NCBI GenBank assembly: GCA_910584935.1
Contig: CAJUDU010000019.1
Location: forward strand, 1 to 39,819
Direction of reading: 5' to 3'
Length of the DNA: 39,819 nucleotides
Source of the DNA: an uncultured Butyricicoccus sp.
Lineage (GTDB): Bacteria; Bacillota; Clostridia; Oscillospirales; Butyricicoccaceae
Shown here: positions 33,124 to 39,819 of the stretch, piece after piece
Position numbering within the stretch: the stretch's first letter is position 1
Layout: each line of letters opens with the position of its first letter
The notes under the pieces: model-generated
What the model saw: the letters and a program-made list of their open reading frames with translations, nothing else
The model's database searches: none
Told to the model about the DNA's origin: nothing
Program-made: the position numbers and the translations under genes

Positions 33124-33201
33124 TATCATAAGATAAGCATAACATGATTTGCTTTGCAAATCAAATATTTTCTTTCACGAAATATTAATCCAATAAAAAA
33201 A

Positions 33202-33222
33202 CCCTGCCGCAAAGCGGCAGGG
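33202..33222 (-). terminator. Rho-independent terminator of the GntR gene
   Basis: CCCTGCCGC pairs with GCGGCAGGG around a 3-base loop; TTTTTTATTGG follows on the minus strand. Another GC-rich hairpin (GCGGGGCAAAGCCCCGC, 33280-33296) sits directly after the stop codon. Confidence 0.8.
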
Positions 33223-33296
33223 ATAACGGGATTCCAAAGAGGCAATGCCCCTTTGGTGCCGCCCGCACAGGGCTGGGGTGCGGGGCAAAGCCCCGC

Positions 33297-33944
33297 TTAC
33301 GCACCTGGGTAATTCAACAAAAGTTCAAATGTGAAATTTTTGGACTGGTGCAGGTGCCGTTCCATGGCTTGAGCCGCTGCCTGCCAGTCCTTGCGCAGGC
33401 AGGCTTTGGCAATATGGATGTGTTCCTGGTTGCTGCGCTGCCAATGATCACCCGGCTGCGTGCCTGTCATCACCCGGAAACGTAAATTCTGGTTGCGGAT
33501 TAGCCGGTATGTGTGCTGGATATACCGGTTCGGCGATGCGGAAATTAAAAAAGAATGAAATTCATCATCAATCCGATGAAATTCTTCTTGTGTGAGCACA
33601 TCCGCCGCCTGAGAACAAATATTGTAAAACTCCAGCACTTTGTCATCATTTAGCCGATGCCCATAAGTAGAAAGGACATATGGTTCATATAGCAGCCGCA
33701 TTTCAAAAATCGCATTGATTTCACTCAACGACAAACCACATACCATAATCCCCTTTTTGGGCAGGATTTGAATCAGCCCTTCTTGCTCCAGCCGTGACAA
33801 TGCGTCCCGTATGGGCGTGCGGCTGACCCCAAGTTCCTCCCGCAGGACTTCTTCACTCAGCATGGTATTCGGCGCATAAGTGCAATGGATAATCTTTTCT
33901 TTAATCGTGCTGTATGCCCGATGCTTTAAGCTCTCTTTTTTCAT
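33297..33944 (-). CDS. GntR-family regulator, FadR/FCD subfamily
   Basis: The 215-residue protein has a winged helix-turn-helix at about 8-75 (the family's LREELGVSRTPIRDALSRLE and LIQILPKKGIMV) and an all-helical FCD ligand domain from about 80. The FCD domain should bind a small acid or a metal-coordinated metabolite. The gene is divergent from the riboswitch-controlled importer and co-directional with the flavin oxidoreductase gene, but has its own promoter (33980-34008). No ligand or target can be stated; the importer genes and its own promoter are the nearest candidates. Confidence 0.92.
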   Translation of the reverse strand: MKKESLKHRAYSTIKEKIIHCTYAPNTMLSEEVLREELGVSRTPIRDALSRLEQEGLIQILPKKGIMVCGLSLSEINAIFEMRLLYEPYVLSTYGHRLNDDKVLEFYNICSQAADVLTQEEFHRIDDEFHSFLISASPNRYIQHTYRLIRNQNLRFRVMTGTQPGDHWQRSNQEHIHIAKACLRKDWQAAAQAMERHLHQSKNFTFELLLNYPGA

Positions 33945-33979
33945 ACTTTCTGCCCTTCCTTTCGCAGATGTACTTATAT

Positions 33980-34008
33980 ATTATATCCGCTTCCGGAGGA
34001 AAAAACAA
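33980..34008 (-). promoter_or_regulatory. Sigma-A-type promoter of the GntR gene
   Basis: Minus strand TTGTTT (34003-34008), 17-base spacer containing the inverted repeat TCCTCCGGAAGCGGA, and TATAAT (33980-33985). The inverted repeat CCGGAAGCGG-like part could be an autoregulatory site. Confidence 0.7.
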
Positions 34009-34137
34009 TATATTTTACTAAAAAAACATACCAGCTAGGCAAATAAACTTCCAGGAGCCATTTTCATGGAAATCCTGCACACCTTCTCTATCGAAGCAGA
34101 TATTCCAATTTGGAATACCTTATTGTGCAAAATTATG

Positions 34138-34166
34138 TTGCATCATACCGCGAATACGGCTATAAT
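34138..34166 (+). promoter_or_regulatory. Promoter of the riboswitch-controlled importer operon
   Basis: TTGCAT (34138-34143), a 17-base spacer and TATAAT (34161-34166) lie just upstream of the cobalamin aptamer. Confidence 0.75.
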
Positions 34167-34172
34167 TACTTT

Positions 34173-34350
34173 TGAAAACACGGGGATAAGTTGCGAAAGC
34201 ATTGATAGAGAAACCGGTGGAAATCCGGTGCGGTCCCGCCACTGTAACAGTGAGCCGCCAGACGTTTTATCCTGCCACTGAACCTTTTTTACAAAAGGTT
34301 TGGGAAGGCTGTCTGGTTCGGCAATGACCTGAAGCCAGGAGAACTGCTTA
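34173..34350 (+). ncRNA. Cobalamin riboswitch (aptamer domain)
   Basis: The leader contains the conserved core of the adenosyl-/hydroxo-cobalamin riboswitch: GAAACCGGTGGAAATCCGGT, then GCGGTCCCGCCACTGTAA (about 34229-34247) and, at 34331-34347, the B12-box AAGCCAGGAGAACTGC. The order, spacing and base sequence match the class. Binding of a B12 form normally stops expression of B12 or cobalt uptake genes. A terminator at 34436-34462 is the likely expression platform, placing control on transcription. Confidence 0.92.
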
Positions 34351-34435
34351 TCCTTTGCGAGATGTTTTTCACGGCTGATGGAAACGCTCTGGTTATGGGG
34401 ATAACTGCGGCTTTTTTTGCCGCAGAGGTGCGTCC

Positions 34436-34462
34436 AAGCAGTCTGTAAACAGGCTGCTTTTT
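34436..34462 (+). terminator. Riboswitch-associated terminator
   Basis: AGCAGTCTG pairs with CAGGCTGCT (one G-T) around a TAAA loop and is followed by TTTTTCT. It sits between the aptamer and the first transporter gene. A second hairpin, CTGCGGC-T7-GCCGCAG (34404-34425), precedes it and could take part in an antiterminator switch. Confidence 0.8.
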
Positions 34463-34495
34463 CTATTGTCGTAAATCTTTTGGAGGTGAAGGGCA

Positions 34496-35431
34496 ATTAA
34501 AAAACAAATTGTAAAACGACTCGCGCAAGTACTGATTGTACTTTTTGGCATCAGCTTTCTCACATTTGGGCTGACCTATCTTTCCCCTGGCGACCCAGCG
34601 GAAATTATGCTCACCGAATGCGGCAATGTGCCAACCCCTGAGCTGCTTGCCAAAACCCGTGCGGAACTTGGTTTAGACCAGCCATTCTTAACCCAATATG
34701 GTCGCTGGCTGGGCGATATATTAAAAGGTGATATGGGACAGTCCTATTCCTTTAAAATCCCGGTTATTGACAAGCTGAAAAGCTGCTTTTTCCCCACGTT
34801 GGAACTTGCTATTGTATCGCTGCTGCTAATGCTGTTGGTGTCTATCCCACTTGGTATCTTGTCAGCCATCTACCAAAATCGTTGGATTGATTATGCCGTC
34901 CGTGGGCTTGCCTTTTTGGGCGTATCTGTCCCTAGCTTTTGGATTGGGCTGATTCTTTTGCGGATTTTTGGCGTTAACCTGCGTTGGGTATCGGTTTCCG
35001 GTGGTTCCACCGATTTCAAATCGCTTATCCTGCCCGCGGTAACGCTGGCCATTTCAATGTCTGCCAAATACACCCGCCAGGTGCGCATTGCTGTGCTGGA
35101 TGAACTGCGGCAGGATTATGTTGCGGGCGCACGCCTGCGCGGTATCCATGAATCCACCATTTTATGGCGGCACGTTTTGCCCAATGCCATGCTGCCGCTT
35201 GTGACGCTGCTTGGGCTGTCGCTTGGCAGCCTGCTGGGCGGCACAACTGTTGTTGAAATCATTTATAACTGGCCGGGGCTGGGCGCAATGGCTGTGAAAG
35301 CGATTTCCTGCCGGGATTACCCGCTTGTACAAGGCTATGTGCTTTGGATTGCACTGCTTTATATGTGCATCAACCTGATTGTAGATCTGTCTTACAAACG
35401 GCTTGACCCACGGCTGAGGGAGGGTGCATAA
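34496..35431 (+). CDS. Nickel/peptide-type ABC permease 1 (NikB/DppB-like), apparent ATT start
   Basis: The reading frame matches DppB/NikB proteins from IKKQIVKRLAQVLIVLFGIS onward, but no ATG, GTG or TTG is available there. The codon at the right place is ATT at 34496, seven bases after a perfect GGAGGTG, and a stop lies just upstream in the frame. I take ATT as start; the ATG at 34607 would remove the first membrane helix. The 311-residue protein has about six helices and the family loop EAA-like RQDYVAGARLRGIHESTILW. It forms the importer channel with the next gene. The ligand is probably cobalt, nickel or a related chelate, given the B12 riboswitch. Confidence 0.88.
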   Translation: MKKQIVKRLAQVLIVLFGISFLTFGLTYLSPGDPAEIMLTECGNVPTPELLAKTRAELGLDQPFLTQYGRWLGDILKGDMGQSYSFKIPVIDKLKSCFFPTLELAIVSLLLMLLVSIPLGILSAIYQNRWIDYAVRGLAFLGVSVPSFWIGLILLRIFGVNLRWVSVSGGSTDFKSLILPAVTLAISMSAKYTRQVRIAVLDELRQDYVAGARLRGIHESTILWRHVLPNAMLPLVTLLGLSLGSLLGGTTVVEIIYNWPGLGAMAVKAISCRDYPLVQGYVLWIALLYMCINLIVDLSYKRLDPRLREGA

Positions 35432-36255
35432 TGCGGCTGAATTTTTTCCGAACCCACAAACAGTTCACCATTTTTGCGCTGTTGGCATTGCTGGTCATCG
35501 GCGTTGCCATATTTGCGCCGCTGCTTGCCCCAATGAACCCGCTAGAAGCTTCTATGGATGATTCTTTGCAGCCGCCGGGCGGCAAATACCTTTGCGGCGC
35601 GGACAAGTTTGGCCGCGATGTATTGTCCCGTGTCATTTATGGCACACGTACCTCGCTTGTTATGGCATTATGCCTTGTTGCGGTAATCTTTGTAATCGGT
35701 ACTGTGCTTGGCATCCTTGCCGGTTATTTTGGCGGGATTGTGGACGGCGTGATTATGCGCCTGGCGGATATGATGATTTCTTTCCCTGGTCTAGTGCTTG
35801 CCATTGCCATTGCCGGGCTGCTTGGTCCCAATATGGTCAATGCTATCATTGCCATTTCAGCGGTTAGCTGGACGAAATATGCCCGCCTTGCCCGCAGTAT
35901 GGTGCTCAAAATCAAAGGCTGTTTGTATATTGAAGCCGCTGTCACCATCGGCACCCGCACCTTTGATATCCTGCGGCGGTATATCCTGCCCAATATGATT
36001 ACCACCATGATTGTCACTGCCGCGACCGATATCGGCACCATGATGCTGGAAATCGCGGGGCTGTCTTTCCTCGGCTTTGGCGCACAGGCGCCAACGCCTG
36101 AATGGGGGTTAATGCTCAATGAAGGGCGTACTTACCTTGCCAAAGCCCCTTGGCTGATGATTTACCCTGGGCTTGCCATTGTGATTGTCGTTGTCATTTT
36201 CAATATGCTTGGCGACAGCATCCGTGATATCCTTGACCCAAAACAAGAACCATAA
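35431..36255 (+). CDS. Nickel/peptide-type ABC permease 2 (NikC/DppC-like)
   Basis: The 274-residue membrane protein begins at ATG 35431, sharing its first base with the stop codon of permease 1 (TAATG), a sign of coupled translation. It carries the DppC/OppC N-terminal segment (FAPLLAPMNPLEAS, LCGADKFGRDVLSRVIYGTR), helices spaced as in the family, and the coupling loop YIEAAVTIGTRTFDILRRYI. It pairs with permease 1 and the two ATPases encoded downstream. Confidence 0.93.
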   Translation: MRLNFFRTHKQFTIFALLALLVIGVAIFAPLLAPMNPLEASMDDSLQPPGGKYLCGADKFGRDVLSRVIYGTRTSLVMALCLVAVIFVIGTVLGILAGYFGGIVDGVIMRLADMMISFPGLVLAIAIAGLLGPNMVNAIIAISAVSWTKYARLARSMVLKIKGCLYIEAAVTIGTRTFDILRRYILPNMITTMIVTAATDIGTMMLEIAGLSFLGFGAQAPTPEWGLMLNEGRTYLAKAPWLMIYPGLAIVIVVVIFNMLGDSIRDILDPKQEP

Positions 36256-36273
36256 GAAAGAAGTTTATGATTT

Positions 36274-37854
36274 ATGCTTATAAACCCTTGGATGAAAAAA
36301 TACCTTGGACTGGCGCTTGCCTGTGCCCTTGGCACGGCTTCCTTGACCGGCTGCGGCGGAAATGGCAGCGGCACCCCTTCCGGCAACGGCAATGCTGGCG
36401 GCGTGACCATTGGCGTAACCAGCTTTGCTGACACGCTGGAACCTACCGAACAATATTTTAGCTGGGTTGTTTCACGGTATGGCATTGGGGAAACCCTTGT
36501 CCGGTTTGATGAAACGGGCGAACTTACACCCTGTCTGGCGGAAAACTGGTCAATCAGTGATGACCAGCTTACCTGGACATTCCAAATCCGTGAAGGCGTA
36601 AAATTCTCAAACGGTGATGATATGACGCCTGAAATGGTGAAAGCCTCACTGGAGCGTACATTTGAAAAAAGTGACCGTGCCGCCACATTTTTTGACCCAG
36701 CTTCCATCACTGTTGATGGGCAAAACCTAATGATTACCACAAAAGAACCTGTTGCCATCCTGCCGGGCAGCTTAGCCGACCCATTGTTCCTGATTGTCGA
36801 TACCAATGTGGATGACAGCACCTTTGCCATGCAAGGTCCTATTTGCACCGGCCCCTATGCTGTAGAATCCTTCTCGCCGACAGATGCCTGTGTTGTGGTA
36901 CGCAATGAACATTATTGGGGCGGGGATGTGCCGCTTGACCGCGTTACCTTAAAATGTGTCGATGACCAGGCAACCCGTTCCATGGCGCTGCAAACCGGTG
37001 AAATTGATATTGCCTATAACCTCAAAACCGAAAATGTTGCTGAGTTTGAAAATGACAGCAATATCACCATCCAGCAGATGCAATCGCTGCGTTCCACCTA
37101 TGCTTTTATGAACCAAAAAGGCGCGCTTAGCGATTTGACGCTGCGTCAGGCTGTCATCCGCGGGCTTGACCGTGAAACTTACTGCAATAAACTGCTGGAA
37201 GGCGGCGCAACCGCTGGCAAAGCCCCTGTCCCGCCAACACTTGACTTTGGCTTTGATACACTTAAGGATGAAAATGCTTATGACCCTGAAGGCGCAAAAA
37301 AACTGCTGGCAGACGCCGGTTACAAAGATACCGACGGCGATGGCTTTGTGGAAACCCCAACGGGCGAAAAACTCAATCTGGAATTTGTCATTTACACCAG
37401 CCGTGAAGAATTAAACGTCTATGCGCAGGCAGCACAGGCAAACCTTAAAGATATTGGTATCCAAGTGACGTTGAATACCGTCAGCTATGAAACCCTTCTT
37501 GATATGCGTGATGCCGGACAATTTGATATGCTGATTTGGAATGTGCTTGTTGCCAATACTGGCGATCCGGAAAAATACCTGCGTGAAAACTGGTACAGCA
37601 CGTCGTCGTCCAACCAAATGGGTTACAGCAATGCCGAAGTGGACGCTATGCTTGACCAGCTTCTGACCACCTTTGACGAAGCTGCCCGCAAGGATCTCAT
37701 TATCCGCATCCAACAGGAAATCATGGATGACGCCGCCACCATCTTCTTTGGTTATGAAACCACTTATTTATTCTCCAATAACCGTGTCACTGGCGTGACC
37801 ATGTATCCCATGGATTATTATTGGCTCACCCAAGATATCGCTTTGGCTGCGTAA
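36274..37854 (+). CDS. Nickel/peptide-type ABC substrate-binding lipoprotein (SBP_bac_5, NikA/DppA-like)
   Basis: A lipoprotein signal ends in LTGC (C27 by this start; ATG at 36292 gives the shorter MKKYLG form). After a Gly/Asn/Ser-rich linker comes a 490-residue family 5 binding fold with GIGETLVRFDETGELTPCLA, the family mark WTFQIREGVKFSNGDDMTPE, and the C-terminal domain ending in VTMYPMDYYWLTQDI. The ligand is not identifiable by motif; nickel, cobalt, heme and peptide binders share this fold. The B12 riboswitch before the operon makes a cobalt-related ligand the best guess. Confidence 0.92.
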   Translation: MLINPWMKKYLGLALACALGTASLTGCGGNGSGTPSGNGNAGGVTIGVTSFADTLEPTEQYFSWVVSRYGIGETLVRFDETGELTPCLAENWSISDDQLTWTFQIREGVKFSNGDDMTPEMVKASLERTFEKSDRAATFFDPASITVDGQNLMITTKEPVAILPGSLADPLFLIVDTNVDDSTFAMQGPICTGPYAVESFSPTDACVVVRNEHYWGGDVPLDRVTLKCVDDQATRSMALQTGEIDIAYNLKTENVAEFENDSNITIQQMQSLRSTYAFMNQKGALSDLTLRQAVIRGLDRETYCNKLLEGGATAGKAPVPPTLDFGFDTLKDENAYDPEGAKKLLADAGYKDTDGDGFVETPTGEKLNLEFVIYTSREELNVYAQAAQANLKDIGIQVTLNTVSYETLLDMRDAGQFDMLIWNVLVANTGDPEKYLRENWYSTSSSNQMGYSNAEVDAMLDQLLTTFDEAARKDLIIRIQQEIMDDAATIFFGYETTYLFSNNRVTGVTMYPMDYYWLTQDIALAA

Positions 37855-37868
37855 AGGGGCTGGGACTT

Positions 37869-38654
37869 ATGCTGAAAATCCAAGATTTAACCATTCAATA
37901 TGGGACACAACCGCCTGTGGTTTCCGGATTCCAGCTTTCCATGAAAAAAGGTGAAATTGTCAGCATTGTCGGCGAATCCGGCAGCGGCAAAACAACCGTC
38001 ATCCGGGCAGTGCTTGGCGCGCTGCCCGGCGCGGGGCATATTGCTGGCGGCGATATCCTGTTCCATGGGCAAAGCCTGCGTGATAAAACACCGGAAGATT
38101 GGCGGAAAATTCGCGGCAGCCAAATATCGATGATTTTCCAGGACTGCGGCGGCACACTAAACCCTATCCGCAAAATCGGCAGTCAATTTGTCGAATACCT
38201 GCGCACTCATAAACCATCCGGCAAAAAAGAAGCCTGGCAAAAAGCCTGTGATTTGCTGCACAAAATGCGCCTGCCAGACAGCCAAAATATTATGAACAGC
38301 TATCCGCACCAGCTTTCCGGCGGGATGCGGCAGCGTGTCGGCATTGCTATGGCAATGGCATTTAACCCAGCGCTTTTGCTTGCCGATGAACCCACCAGCG
38401 CACTTGACGTTACCACACAGGCGCAAATTGTGCGTGAAATGCTTGCTTTGCGGGATACGTTTGGCACAAGCATTATCATTGTCACCTATAACCTTGGCGT
38501 TGCCGCTTATATGGCAGACCAACTGGTTGTCATGCAGCATGGCAAAGCGGTTGACTATGGCACCCGTGACGCAGTGATCAACCATCCCACAAGCGACTAT
38601 ACCAAAGGGCTGCTGCGCGCAGTCCCAGAATTGGAGGGAAAACGCTTTGTTTGA
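37869..38654 (+). CDS. Nickel/peptide-type ABC ATPase 1 (NikD/DppD-like), altered H-loop
   Basis: I start at ATG 37869 after AAAGGGG, giving 261 residues. The domain has Walker A GESGSGKTT, Q-loop in MIFQDC, signature LSGGMRQRVGIAMA and Walker B LLLADEPTSALD. In the place of the usual switch histidine (normally THDLGV) the sequence is VTYNLGV, so the histidine is tyrosine. The 261-residue length lacks most of the C-terminal oligopeptide extension. The gene ends overlapping ATPase 2 by 8 bases. Histidine loss suggests an asymmetric pair in which this site is less active, with ATPase 2 intact. Confidence 0.9.
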   Translation: MLKIQDLTIQYGTQPPVVSGFQLSMKKGEIVSIVGESGSGKTTVIRAVLGALPGAGHIAGGDILFHGQSLRDKTPEDWRKIRGSQISMIFQDCGGTLNPIRKIGSQFVEYLRTHKPSGKKEAWQKACDLLHKMRLPDSQNIMNSYPHQLSGGMRQRVGIAMAMAFNPALLLADEPTSALDVTTQAQIVREMLALRDTFGTSIIIVTYNLGVAAYMADQLVVMQHGKAVDYGTRDAVINHPTSDYTKGLLRAVPELEGKRFV

Positions 38655-39624
38655 ACCATCCGATGCGATTTTGCAGGCAAGGCATTTATGCAAACAATTC
38701 CCTGTTGCCAAAGGGAAAACGCTTACTGCGGTGCGGGATGCCAATTTAGACGTTTACTACGGCAAAACCCTTGGCATTGTTGGGGAAAGCGGCTGCGGTA
38801 AGTCCACACTTGCCCGTATGATTGCCCATATGGAACCCCCAACGTCTGGGGAAATCATTTTGAACGGCGAAAATATTGTCTATCTGCAAGGCGAAGCCTT
38901 GCGGCAGCACCGCCAACATATGCAAATGGTATTCCAAGACCCTTTGGCCTCATTCCACCCGAAAATGAAAATTATTGATATCCTGACTGAACCGCTGATG
39001 AATTTTGGGCGTTTAGTACGCGGCGGACGGGAACAAAAAGCCCGCGAACTGTTGGAAATGGTCGGGCTGCCGGATTCCATGCTGTATCGTTACCCGCACA
39101 GTATGTCCGGCGGACAACGGCAGCGCATAGGCATTGCCCGCGCCCTTTCACTGGAACCTGAAATCCTCATCTGTGATGAGGCAACCAGTGCGCTGGATGT
39201 ATCTATCCAAGATACAATTATCAGCCTGCTGGTCAAGCTGCAGCGTGAAAAAGGCATCAGCATTCTTTTTATCTGCCATGATATCGCGCTGATACAAGCC
39301 TTTGCCCATCAGATTGCCGTTATGTATTTGGGACATATTGTAGAGGTGCTCCCCGGAGAATCTGTTGCCAAAGGTGCTTTGCATCCTTATACGCAGGCGC
39401 TTGTCGGCGCATTGTTTTCTGTCCACATGAACCCTGCGGTAAAGCTGCAAAGCATTGAGGGCGAAGCCCCAAGCCCTTTGGAGCTGCCTGTAGGCTGCCC
39501 ATTCCAAAACCGGTGCCCGCACTGCATGGAACAGTGCAAGCAGGAGCTGCCTGAACTCATCCAATATGCGCCGGGGCATTTTGCAGCCTGCCACTATACC
39601 GCAAATGGAGGGAAACCTGTATGA
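38647..39624 (+). CDS. Nickel/peptide-type ABC ATPase 2 (DppF/OppF-like)
   Basis: The gene starts with TTG at 38647 behind GGAGGG inside the end of ATPase 1. The 325-residue protein has Walker A GESGCGKST, Q-loop MVFQDP, signature MSGGQRQRIGIARA, Walker B ILICDEATSALD (alanine instead of the usual proline) and an intact switch histidine in FICHDIALI. The C-terminal oligopeptide domain keeps the cysteine pattern CPFQNRCPHCMEQC (residues about 290-305). Some homologues bind an iron-sulfur cluster there. It is the partner of ATPase 1. The stop overlaps the next start as ATGA. Confidence 0.93.
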   Translation: MFEPSDAILQARHLCKQFPVAKGKTLTAVRDANLDVYYGKTLGIVGESGCGKSTLARMIAHMEPPTSGEIILNGENIVYLQGEALRQHRQHMQMVFQDPLASFHPKMKIIDILTEPLMNFGRLVRGGREQKARELLEMVGLPDSMLYRYPHSMSGGQRQRIGIARALSLEPEILICDEATSALDVSIQDTIISLLVKLQREKGISILFICHDIALIQAFAHQIAVMYLGHIVEVLPGESVAKGALHPYTQALVGALFSVHMNPAVKLQSIEGEAPSPLELPVGCPFQNRCPHCMEQCKQELPELIQYAPGHFAACHYTANGGKPV

Positions 39625-39797
39625 AATATTGGAAGCAGGCACTTGTCTGCATCTGTATCCTGCTGGCAGCCTGCATAGGCTGCCAGTCAAAACAAACCAG
39701 CGAAACCCAATATATCATCGGCGTGGCTGCCTATGACCCGGATAACGCCGAAATGCGTATGTTTATAGGGCAATACCGCACAATGAGGTTTGCCTAA
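39621..39797 (+). pseudogene. Truncated substrate-binding lipoprotein (sugar-type family), cut short near the window end
   Basis: The 58-residue frame starts with ATG overlapping the upstream stop and preceded by GGAGGG. It has a lipoprotein signal (lipobox LAAC at C18 or CIGC at C21) and then TQYIIGVAAYDPDNAEMRMF, which matches the start of RbsB-type periplasmic binding proteins. Such proteins need about 300 residues, but a stop appears after TMRFA. The sequence seems to change character after about 39770, as at an insertion, deletion or assembly junction. The remaining bases to the window edge (AAAATAAGACATCC...) are not identifiable. Confidence 0.65.
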
Positions 39798-39819
39798 AAA
39801 TAAGACATCCTCAACTGAT

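Noticed and set aside
34607..34609. ATG at 34607 as the start of the first importer permease
   Set aside because: It would remove a conserved membrane helix, has no ribosome site, and leaves GGAGGTG at 34482-34488 without use.

Overview
The window reads as chromosomal DNA of an anaerobic, probably gut-associated member of the Clostridia. The support is the mix of families: a Clostridia-type DUF6472 small protein, S-layer-homology (SLH) surface protein, PrsA-like foldase, IS630 remnant, a cobalamin riboswitch, ATG/GTG/TTG starts behind strong GGAGG-type ribosome sites, and moderate G+C. The species cannot be told from the sequence. No rRNA, tRNA, CRISPR array or intact transposon was seen.

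Region by region: (1) 1-731 is the 3' end of a uroporphyrinogen-decarboxylase-like methyltransferase gene. (2) 1016-2830 is decayed sequence: an IS630-type transposase remnant, a response regulator apparently fused by deletion to a sensor-kinase fragment, and a broken peptide-antibiotic-resistance-type ABC transporter. (3) 2971-4245 is a PAS-PAS-GGDEF diguanylate cyclase. (4) 4625-10829 is a MacA/MacB-like exporter operon: an adaptor with two adaptor modules, an ATPase, an FtsX-type permease and an SLH surface protein. (5) 11175-15808 is a ribose-type sugar ABC operon ending in a second URO-D-like methyltransferase; a convergent AraC regulator (15849-16736) lies beside it.

(6) 16802-26999, transcribed leftwards, is the most remarkable part. 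From its promoter it encodes a small WXG100-like protein, a long coiled-coil protein, two more WXG100-like proteins, a membrane protein with a zinc ribbon, proline-rich repeats and a B-box-like zinc finger, a 55-residue protein, an E2-like protein, a JAMM/Mov34 metallopeptidase, an E1/ThiF-like adenylating enzyme, and a 1471-residue FtsK/EssC-like ATPase. This joins the parts of a type VII (ESX-like) secretion machine to those of a ubiquitin-like conjugation pathway in one tightly packed operon. No classical ubiquitin-like modifier, YukD, FHA domain or EssB/EsaA-type membrane subunit is visible.

(7) 27290-30115 encodes a TrkA/TrkH potassium uptake pair. (8) 30194-33944 holds two small genes, a parvulin foldase, a nitronate monooxygenase/FabK-like flavoprotein and a GntR/FCD regulator. 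(9) 34138-39624 is a cobalamin-riboswitch-controlled nickel/peptide-type ABC importer (two permeases, binding lipoprotein, two ATPases), probably for cobalt, nickel or a related chelate. The first permease appears to start with ATT, and one ATPase lacks the switch histidine. A truncated substrate-binding lipoprotein closes the window.

Two corrinoid-methyltransferase-like genes and the B12-controlled importer suggest a cobalamin-using lifestyle, but this is inference.
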